Source: Terriglobia bacterium (lineage in GTDB: Bacteria; Acidobacteriota; Terriglobia; Terriglobales; Acidobacteriaceae). Taken from it: a stretch of DNA of 64,000 nt. The stretch lies in NCBI GenBank assembly GCA_020072815.1, contig JAIQGE010000022.1, forward strand, positions 1-64,000. Direction: 5' to 3'. The notes below the pieces were generated by a model. The model had not been told where the DNA came from. It did no database searches and saw only the letters and a list, made by a program, of their open reading frames with translations. Both the position numbers and the translations under genes were made by a program. This document shows positions 58,061 through 64,000 of this stretch, one piece after another (the first letter of the stretch is position 1; each line of letters opens with the position of its first letter).

Positions 58061-58612
58061 TTATTCCTTCGAAGGATCGGTCTCGGAACTGGATTTTGGC
58101 GCACTGGCCATCTTATTCGCCAGCTTCCTTTGCCAGTTTGGCGATCCGCTTTGCAGTTTGCCGAGTACTGCCTGATCTTCGGTGCTGAGATCGTCCGCAA
58201 AGTCTTCCGTGTACCTCCTCAAGATCGGCCCGCAGTGGTCGCACTGGGCGGCGTGCTGGAGCAAGTGGCCGGCCTGGTCAGCAGGGGACAGGCCCGCGGC
58301 CAGGTCGCGGAGGTCGTCTTCGGAGGGGCAGTCCGGACGAGGAGCAGCACGCACAGAGGGATCCACGTTCACAGAGGTCTCCGTGTTAACAGGTGCGTCC
58401 GTCAATAGCGCGAGGTGGGAGCGCGCGGAGGTAAGCACACGGGCGCGGCAAGCCGGACACTCGTCCAGGTGCGCCTCGATCTTCTGGACCAAATCCTCGT
58501 GGTCCTTACCTGGCGTCTGTTCCTGGTCCGTCCCCGCTAAGGAACCCCGTTCCCCGTAGTGCTCGACTTGAGCATCGTTCAGATGCTCAAACTGTTGGTC
58601 CACTTTGCCCAC
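58061..58612 (-). CDS. Double zinc-finger (anti-sigma-like) protein
   Basis: A 183-residue protein with two H-x3-C-x2-C zinc sites: IEAHLDECPACRAR and LLQHAAQCDHCGPIL. This is the zf-HC2/ZAS pattern of anti-sigma factors. There is no membrane helix, so it would be cytosolic. The start is a GTG at 58612, with AAGGGAG two bases ahead, or a GTG three codons later. It follows the sigma factor at 58891-59619 on the same strand, which suggests that this is its partner. Confidence 0.75.
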   Translation of the reverse strand: MGKVDQQFEHLNDAQVEHYGERGSLAGTDQEQTPGKDHEDLVQKIEAHLDECPACRARVLTSARSHLALLTDAPVNTETSVNVDPSVRAAPRPDCPSEDDLRDLAAGLSPADQAGHLLQHAAQCDHCGPILRRYTEDFADDLSTEDQAVLGKLQSGSPNWQRKLANKMASAPKSSSETDPSKE

Positions 58613-58835
58613 ATCTCCCTTATATCAACGTAACGCGGACCGTCTGCCCTTTTTGCCGCATTCGATTTTGTTGAAAACCACCGACGTTGCGGCAAAGTTG
58701 ATGACTCTTTTCAAAGCGCTAGATGATGTTGAAACCGCCAACGTATGTCGCAAACCGCGCCCTTTTCACAGGGGTTTGATGGTGCTGAGACTTGTTGATG
58801 TATATCGCGAAACGATATAACTCTTTTCTTTCTAT
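58613..58835 (-). repeat. Imperfect tandem repeats, about 57 bases each
   Basis: Three degenerate units (58664-58721, 58722-58777, 58778-58835) share GAT-x2-TG-TGA-ACC then ACGT/ATGT and CGC-AA and CTTTTC, and a partial fourth (58613-58663) shares ACGTA-CG-CCG-CCCTTTT. They fill most of the leader between a sigma gene and the double zinc-finger gene. Confidence 0.6.
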
Positions 58836-58890
58836 CATTTGCGGGAGCCACTCGCCTTGCTCCAGCGACGGGACGCCGGCGTCGGCCTCC

Positions 58891-59619
58891 CTATGAAGGC
58901 CGCCCTGGGCTAAGTTTACTTTGTCGCGCCACCTTGCCGGGCCGGTCACGTCCAGAGGTCTTCTTCTTTCTTAACGGAGGGTTGCCCATCCGCTCGCGCA
59001 CCAACCGGGTCGTGCGCAGCAAGCTGCTCTCCACGCCTTTCACTGTAAGGCCGATTCCGGGTAAACGAGAGATGGCTTTGGCTGTAAGTCCTTGCCGGTA
59101 GTAGAGCCAGAAGAGGGTGCAGTCGCGGGTAACGTTGTCGTCAGAAGGCTGGCACACCAGGCATTTCTCGATTTCACGTATGAGCACCTCGCGTTCCATG
59201 GCGTCGGCAGGGCGGTTGTCGGCGGCAACGCTGTGTTGGATCACTTCCAGGTCTTCATCGTCGCGTCCACTGCCGCGTTTCTGGCTGTAGGTGCTGCGGA
59301 GGTGGTCTTGAACCACGTTGGAGGCCACACATTTGAGGAAGCCGAAGAACGAATGGTCGTGCTCAAAGTTGAACCGGCGTAAAGCCCGGCAGTTGTTGGC
59401 AAAAAGCTTGACGTAGGTATCATGGACCAAGTCATCCACCACTTCGGGCGTAACACGAGCCCAGCGGCGTATGCTCTTGAGCACCACGCCGGCTATCAGT
59501 GGCTGAAAACGACGCACGAATTCCAACCACATGGCTTCATCTTGCTGGGCGAGACAAAGCTGCACTAATTCTTGCGATGACAGCTCTTGAGGGTCCATTT
59601 CTTGAAGCGGCTGACGCAT
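58891..59619 (-). CDS. RNA polymerase sigma factor (ECF-like), paralogue 2
   Basis: A 242-residue sigma factor related to that at 51301-52005. Region 2 is DDLVHDTYVKLFANNCRALRRFNFEHDHSFFGFLKCVASNVVQDHLRS, and region 4 has AKAISRLPGIGLTVKGVESSLLRTTRLVRERM. A basic tail (PPLRKKKTSGRDRPGK) follows. ATG at 59619 or 59598. The leader with tandem repeats and a double zinc-finger gene lie downstream. Confidence 0.88.
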   Translation of the reverse strand: MRQPLQEMDPQELSSQELVQLCLAQQDEAMWLEFVRRFQPLIAGVVLKSIRRWARVTPEVVDDLVHDTYVKLFANNCRALRRFNFEHDHSFFGFLKCVASNVVQDHLRSTYSQKRGSGRDDEDLEVIQHSVAADNRPADAMEREVLIREIEKCLVCQPSDDNVTRDCTLFWLYYRQGLTAKAISRLPGIGLTVKGVESSLLRTTRLVRERMGNPPLRKKKTSGRDRPGKVARQSKLSPGRPS

Positions 59620-59991
59620 TCTAGCGCAGGATTAGCTAATTCAGAGAACGGTTTTGTGAACTATTTTGCAAGAGAGATCCCCTAAAGCCTTAGATGAATG
59701 TTGAAAGCCAAAACTAAGTAGCGGAAGCTGGTTTCGGGGCCGCAGCTGCACTCTAATGACTACTTAAAGTTCAACGCGATATTCCTACTCTTGCAGATGC
59801 AAGACTGCTAGGATTCAACGATCCAGCGCTGTTTCGCAAACATCCAGGTCGTTTTCATACGATTAACCAAGTATGTTTCTCCAGGCCACCTTGAGAGGTG
59901 GATCGGGTAAAAGAGTGATAATGTGCGGTTGGCGCTAATCGGCCAGTCAAGGAGGCAGAGAATCCAAGGCATCGGGAAGGAACATCACTTA
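59620..59991. other. Intergenic region, divergent promoters expected
   Basis: About 370 AT-rich bases between the sigma gene and the NAD(P)-binding protein gene. A six-base-stem hairpin (CCACCT at 59886-59891 with AGGTGG at 59896-59901) is present. No RNA gene or family motif is seen. Confidence 0.35.
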
Positions 59992-60687
59992 ATGAATTCA
60001 CGCACCGCGGTGCTGTTGGGCTCGTCCGGCATGGTAGGCGGCTTTTGCTTGACGGCGCTGCTGGAGTCGCCGGACTATGGGCGAGTGGTGGTCATGGCGC
60101 GGCGCGCGTTCCCCGTTCCCTCCGACCCCAAGGTGACCCTGAAGGTGGTTGATTTCGATCATCTCTCCGCTGCGGATTTTGCCGGCGCAAACGACCTCTT
60201 CTGCGCCTTGGGCACGACCATCCGCAAGGCGGGGACGCAGGAAGCGTTCCGCCGCGTAGACCTGGAGTATCCGCTGGCCGCAGCCAAGCACGGACTCAGG
60301 GCGGGCGCGACGCAGTTTCTTCTGGTGTCGTCGGCCGGCGCCGACGCGGCTTCCAAGAACTTCTACCTGCACACCAAGGGCGAACTTGAACAGAAGCTCG
60401 GCGAATTAGGGTACAGGGCCCTGAAGATTTTCCGTCCTGGACTGCTGCTGGGCAAGCGGGAAGAGGTGCGTCCCGGAGAACGCTTCGCCAGCCGAATTGC
60501 GCCGTTTATCAATTTCACGCTGTGGGGACCGCTGCGGCATTATCGCTCGATCGCGGCGGAAACCGTGGGCAGAGCGATGGTCGGGGCAGCGACGCAAGAC
60601 CAGAGCGGAACGAGCTTCTATGAGTACGACCAGATCAGCAAGCTGGCGGAAGCATTCAGCAGTCAGCACTCAGCATCCAGCAGTTAG
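59992..60687 (+). CDS. NAD(P)-binding Rossmann-fold protein (HTATIP2-like)
   Basis: A 231-residue protein with an atypical short-chain fold: AVLLGSSGMVGGFCL is the dinucleotide site, then FCALGTTIRKAG, FLLVSSAGADAASKNFY with the catalytic-type Ser and an YLHTKGELE motif (Tyr-x3-Lys type), and LKIFRPGLLLG. This is the pattern of TIP30-like oxidoreductases. AAGGA lies 12 bases before the ATG at 59992. Its last residues (SSQHSASSS) are encoded by a CAGTCAGC repeat. Reaction unknown. Confidence 0.82.
   Translation: MNSRTAVLLGSSGMVGGFCLTALLESPDYGRVVVMARRAFPVPSDPKVTLKVVDFDHLSAADFAGANDLFCALGTTIRKAGTQEAFRRVDLEYPLAAAKHGLRAGATQFLLVSSAGADAASKNFYLHTKGELEQKLGELGYRALKIFRPGLLLGKREEVRPGERFASRIAPFINFTLWGPLRHYRSIAAETVGRAMVGAATQDQSGTSFYEYDQISKLAEAFSSQHSASSS
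60652..60687. repeat. CAGTCAGC-type repeat at gene end
   Basis: Repeated CAGCAGTCAGCACTCAGC words form the last codons and stop of the preceding gene. A related copy lies at 33311-33333. Confidence 0.55.
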
Positions 60688-60787
60688 TCTTGCATCCAGC
60701 TAACAAAACTCTGACAGCCGCAGTCTGAACCTGGTTGACGCGCCTCTCTCCGCGCAATTACGCTTCTTTCGCCAACGTGGAGGAAAG

Positions 60788-62779
60788 ATGAAACAGTTCC
60801 AGCGAGTCTCAGCACTTCTCCTGCTTGCATTGCTGGTAGCGATGCCGGCTCTCGGCCAGGCCAACGCGGCGGCGCAGCCGGCGATTATCCGGCCGGGCGA
60901 CAACCTGGTGGTGGAAAACATCCCGGCGATTCCGGCCGCGGTGGCGGAAAAGAGCAACCAGTACGGGGAATTCCGCGGCGCCGGTTTTCAGTCCTGGGAC
61001 CCGGTAAAGCGCGAAATGCTGATCGGCACGCGTTTTGGTGACGTCCCGCAGATCCACATGGTGAAGATGCCGGGCGGCGCGCGCACCCAGCTCACGTTTT
61101 TCCCGGACCGCAACGGCGGAGCGCACTATGGCCCCCAAGGCGATTACTTCACCTTTACCAAGGACGTCGGCGGCGGCGAGTGGTTCCAGATTTATCGTTA
61201 TGACGTGGCCAACGGCAACGTGACCCTGTTGACCGACGGCAAGTCTCGCAACGGGGGGCGCAGTTTCGCCCACAATGACAGCCGCATCGCCTACACCTCC
61301 ACGCGCCGCACAGGCAAGGACACCGACATCTGGGTGATGGATGTAACCGACCCCAAATCTGACCACATGCTGCTGCAGCTTGAAGGCGGCGGCTGGGGCG
61401 TGGCCGGCTGGTCGCCGGACAACAAGAAGCTGCTGGTGCTGGAGGGCATTTCCGCCAATCGAACGTTTCTCTGGCTGGCTGACGTGGCCACGGGCGAAAA
61501 GAAATTGCTCACGCCGAAGGGCGGCGAAGAAGTCGCTTACAGCGGCGGTCCGTTCAGCAAAGATGGCAAGGGCTTCTACAGCGCCACGGACCGTGATTCG
61601 GAATTTCAGCGTCTGGCGTATTTCGACCTGGCCACCATGCAGCCCACTTTCTTGACCAGCGAAATAAAGTGGGACGTGGACGAACTTGACTTGAGCGAAG
61701 ACGGCAAGACGCTGGCGTTTGTCACCAATGAAGACGGCCTCAGCAAGCTCTACCTGATGGATACGGCCACGCGCAAGTATCGCCCCGTGAGCGGGCTTCC
61801 GGCAGGGCAGGTCTTTGGCGTGACCTTCCACAAGAACAGCCGCGACCTGGCGTTCGTAGTGAACGCCGCACGCTCCACCTCCGACATCTATTCCATGGAC
61901 ATTTCCACCGGCAAGATTGACCGCTGGACATACAGCGAAACCGGCGGCCTGAACACCGCAAGCTTTTCCGAGCCGCAACTGATCAAGTGGAAGACCTTTG
62001 ACGGCAAGACGATCTCCGGCTTCCTCTATCAGCCGGACGCCAAAAAGTTTCCCGGCAAGCGTCCGGTGATCGTGAACATCCACGGCGGACCGGAAGGGCA
62101 GTTCCGCCCGGGCTTCCTGGGACGAAACAACTACTACCTCAACGAGCTTGGCGTGGCGCTGATCTTCCCCAACGTGCGCGGTTCTTCCGGCTACGGCAAG
62201 ACGTTTTTGAAACTCGACAACGGCACCAACCGCGACCACACGCACAAAGACATTGGCGCGCTGCTGGATTGGATCAAGGACAACCCAAACCTCGACGCTG
62301 ACAAGATCATGATTACCGGCGGCAGTTACGGCGGCTACATGACGTGGGCCGTGGCCTACGAGTACAACGATAAGATCAAGTGCTCGCTGCCGATTGTGGG
62401 CCCGTCGAACCTGGTGACGCTGCTGGAGCATACGGAAGCCTATCGTCGCGACCTGCGCCGCGTGGAGTACGGCGACGAACGCGATCCCAAGATTCGCGAA
62501 TACCTGGAAAAGACCGCGCCGCTGAACAACTCGGAAAAGATCCGCAAGCCGGTGTTTGCCGCCGTGGGCAAGAATGATCCGCGCGTTCCCTGGACCGAAT
62601 CACGCCAAATGCTGGACAAACTGAAGGGCAACAGCATCACCACGTGGTTCCTGATGGCCAACGACGAAGGCCATGGCTACGCCAAAAAGAAAAACCAGGA
62701 TTTCCTGTTCTACGCCACGGTAATGTTCGTGCGGCAGTTTCTGCTGGGCGAGAACGTGGGCGCAGGCGGAACACAGTAG
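60788..62779 (+). CDS. Secreted S9 family peptidase (prolyl oligopeptidase-like)
   Basis: A 663-residue serine peptidase. It has a signal peptide (MKQFQRVSALLLLALLVAMPALG), a beta-propeller of WD40-like repeats (about 60-380; for example RIAYTSTRRTGKDTDIWVMDV), and a C-terminal alpha/beta-hydrolase domain. Catalytic Ser is in GGSYGGYMTW, Asp in VGKNDPRVPW, His in NDEGHGY. It should cleave short peptides in the periplasm or outside. GAGGAAAG precedes the ATG. Confidence 0.94.
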   Translation: MKQFQRVSALLLLALLVAMPALGQANAAAQPAIIRPGDNLVVENIPAIPAAVAEKSNQYGEFRGAGFQSWDPVKREMLIGTRFGDVPQIHMVKMPGGARTQLTFFPDRNGGAHYGPQGDYFTFTKDVGGGEWFQIYRYDVANGNVTLLTDGKSRNGGRSFAHNDSRIAYTSTRRTGKDTDIWVMDVTDPKSDHMLLQLEGGGWGVAGWSPDNKKLLVLEGISANRTFLWLADVATGEKKLLTPKGGEEVAYSGGPFSKDGKGFYSATDRDSEFQRLAYFDLATMQPTFLTSEIKWDVDELDLSEDGKTLAFVTNEDGLSKLYLMDTATRKYRPVSGLPAGQVFGVTFHKNSRDLAFVVNAARSTSDIYSMDISTGKIDRWTYSETGGLNTASFSEPQLIKWKTFDGKTISGFLYQPDAKKFPGKRPVIVNIHGGPEGQFRPGFLGRNNYYLNELGVALIFPNVRGSSGYGKTFLKLDNGTNRDHTHKDIGALLDWIKDNPNLDADKIMITGGSYGGYMTWAVAYEYNDKIKCSLPIVGPSNLVTLLEHTEAYRRDLRRVEYGDERDPKIREYLEKTAPLNNSEKIRKPVFAAVGKNDPRVPWTESRQMLDKLKGNSITTWFLMANDEGHGYAKKKNQDFLFYATVMFVRQFLLGENVGAGGTQ

Positions 62780-62815
62780 ATTGCCAAAATTGCCAGAATT
62801 GCCAAAATCGCCGAA
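62780..62815. repeat. Nine-base tandem repeat after the S9 gene
   Basis: Four units of ATTGCCAAA (variants ATTGCCAGA and ATCGCCGAA) start at the base after the TAG stop. A degenerate fifth follows. Confidence 0.75.
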
Positions 62816-62838
62816 ATTGAAAGGCCGTAACGGATCTT

Positions 62839-62861
62839 GGGTTTTCAATTCCCCGATTACC
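62839..62861. repeat. GGGTTTTCAATT-CCCGATTACC dispersed repeat, copy 2
   Basis: A 23-base block related to 18742-18762 with two inserted T residues and one change. It lies in the AT-rich gap between the S9 gene and the beta-helix gene. Confidence 0.5.
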
Positions 62862-62931
62862 CGATTATGGCAATTACAAATTTCCTCCCTTCCTCCGTGT
62901 TTCAAAGGTTTTGCTCTCCCTAGGGGGATAT

Positions 62932-62953
62932 AGGGCCGCATCGCTGCGGCCCT
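62932..62953 (-). terminator. GC-rich hairpin after the beta-helix gene
   Basis: A perfect nine-base stem (AGGGCCGCA with TGCGGCCCT) and a TCGC loop, 18 bases after the stop of the minus-strand gene. It has no U-run, so it may be a transcript-end hairpin of a Rho-type end rather than a classic terminator. Confidence 0.5.
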
Positions 62954-62970
62954 TGGCTTCACGGCCGGAA

Positions 62971-64000
62971 TCAGTGAATCGGATTCACCTGAAACGCCGT
63001 CCCGCATTTCTTGGGTTTATAGGTACTCACGTCGCCGGAGACCAGAGAGCCGTTGTTGCAGTTCAGAGCCAGGTTGCCGGCGGTGGCCGTGATGGTGTCA
63101 TTGGCGGCAAACTTGAGTACGGACAAAGTGTTCAAGATCACCGCGTCACCGGTATTGCTGTTGATGGTGTTGCCGCCCAGGCTGTTCAGCACCGAGCTGA
63201 GGTCCACCAGGACTCCCGTGCCGGTATTGCTGGAGATGGTGATCCCGCCGTCAAGGTAAGCGTCAGAATGGTCGGTGATCTCGATCCCGCCGCCGCCGTT
63301 GCTATTAATCTGCGTGGCGCCGGAGAACTCGCAATGGCTGGTTTCTCCGCAATGTACGCCGATGCCGGAGTTGTTGTTGATGATGCCATCCGACATCATC
63401 ATGGTGCTGGTGTGGATGACCACCAGCCCAAACGAGCCCCCGTTGCCGATGATGCGGTTGTCGCCGCTGATGTCGGCTTCCGCGCTGTTGGCAACTTCCA
63501 CGCCTGACGTGCCGTTGTTGCTGATCACGTTCTGCGTTCCAGGAGTTACGCCGTCGCCGCCATTCAGGATCAGATGCCCGGTGAGGACGGCGATTCCAAT
63601 CCGCCCGTTACCGGTCACGTTGGTGCCGGTCACGTCACTGTCCACGTAGAAGGTGCCGCCGCCGATGCTGATTCCCGAACGCGTGCTGTTCTGGACGGTG
63701 CTGTCGGCAATGTGGACCAGAGAATCAATGCTGGTCAGGCCAATGCCCAGGCTGTTCTGGATGGTGACGCTGGTGAAATCCACCCGCGAATTGTCATTGA
63801 CCAGCGCGCCGCGGCCACCATCGAAGGTGAGGTTCTGAATCCCCACCCGTTGTGAGGCAGCGATGGCCAGCAGGTGACCATTGGGATTGCCGGGCACCAC
63901 GGTTGCCGTCGGGTTGCCGAAGATGCTCAGGTCGGTCCGGCCAAACATCACCACATTCTCATGGCAGGTACCTGTGACTGAAATGGTATTTGGCCCGGCC
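62971..64000 (-). CDS. Right-handed beta-helix protein, C-terminal part (cut by window edge)
   Basis: The frame is open to the right edge, so the start lies outside; about 342 residues are visible. They form parallel beta-helix turns with repeating xGxGI/xNxG patterns such as SGISIGGGTFYVDSDVTG, NGRIGIAVLTGHLILNGGD, NSAEADISGDNRIIGNGG and HSDAYLDGGITISSNTGTG. The C-terminus has single Cys-containing loops (CHENV, CGETSHCEF, CNNGS, KKCGT). Such folds bind or act on carbohydrate or serve as surface proteins, but no catalytic residues can be named. Confidence 0.82.
   Translation of the reverse strand, partial: AGPNTISVTGTCHENVVMFGRTDLSIFGNPTATVVPGNPNGHLLAIAASQRVGIQNLTFDGGRGALVNDNSRVDFTSVTIQNSLGIGLTSIDSLVHIADSTVQNSTRSGISIGGGTFYVDSDVTGTNVTGNGRIGIAVLTGHLILNGGDGVTPGTQNVISNNGTSGVEVANSAEADISGDNRIIGNGGSFGLVVIHTSTMMMSDGIINNNSGIGVHCGETSHCEFSGATQINSNGGGGIEITDHSDAYLDGGITISSNTGTGVLVDLSSVLNSLGGNTINSNTGDAVILNTLSVLKFAANDTITATAGNLALNCNNGSLVSGDVSTYKPKKCGTAFQVNPIH

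Noticed and set aside
60809..62431. 540-codon open frame on the minus strand opposite the S9 peptidase
   Set aside because: It mirrors a clear S9 gene with catalytic motifs, has no domain and no ribosome site; long antisense frames are expected at this GC content.

Overview
The window looks like about 64 kb of chromosome from a soil-type Acidobacteriota (Terriglobia / Koribacter-like), but this is inferred from gene content because there is no rRNA or tRNA to confirm it. Pointers are a secreted von Willebrand-A protein of the acidobacterial type, Ser/Thr kinases with TPR tails beside ECF-like sigma factors, a GC-rich sequence with long antisense shadow ORFs, many secreted peptidases and propeller proteins, and frequent GTG and TTG starts.

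Layout. 1-3558: two neighbouring Tat-exported multicopper oxidase genes (the first cut by the left edge). 4129-9424: MFS transporter, small membrane protein, VWA protein, aquaporin Z with a terminator, GGDEF cyclase. 9515-12710: operon of an R2-like oxidase, a GT2 glycosyltransferase and a left-handed beta-helix acyltransferase, with a divergent DinB protein. 13093-15197: smpB-pepA. 15406-18684: secretin fused to a cohesin domain plus two pseudopilins. 18829-21987: hutU and hutI. 22044-27279: CapA-like protein, M1 aminopeptidase, small anchored protein, engB.

27406-34185 is an accessory stretch. It holds remnants of a phage methylase and terminase, a membrane protein, a PP2C phosphatase, a Cys/His zinc-knuckle-like protein, an AT-richer two-gene unit (small membrane protein plus class III nucleotide-cyclase-like protein), a leaderless HTH gene and a Lys-rich protein.

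34186-40107 is the protein quality-control block tig-clpP-clpX followed by lon. 40397-45821 has a receiver-like protein, a family-5-like uracil-DNA glycosylase, and a minus-strand run of an EndoIII-like protein, a DHH phosphoesterase, a membrane protein and a membrane-anchored metallophosphoesterase. 45848-51188 has a TPR protein and a 1110-residue propeller exoprotein whose Shine-Dalgarno is buried in a perfect hairpin.

51301-59619 is a regulatory and possible RiPP region: two paralogous sigma factors, two paralogous unknown proteins, a ThiF-like/YcaO fusion (TOMM type), a kinase-TPR protein with its own ECF sigma, and a double zinc-finger (anti-sigma-like) protein behind an imperfect tandem-repeat leader. 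59992-64000 has an NAD(P)-binding protein, an S9 peptidase and the C-terminal part of a beta-helix protein cut by the right edge.

The best candidates for something undescribed are the cyclase-like/membrane pair (31681-32950), the YcaO fusion with its paralogous neighbours (52172-55232), the DHH/membrane/phosphoesterase run (41615-44986) and the hairpin-masked start at 51188. Several short dispersed intergenic repeat families also occur, some of which run into gene ends.
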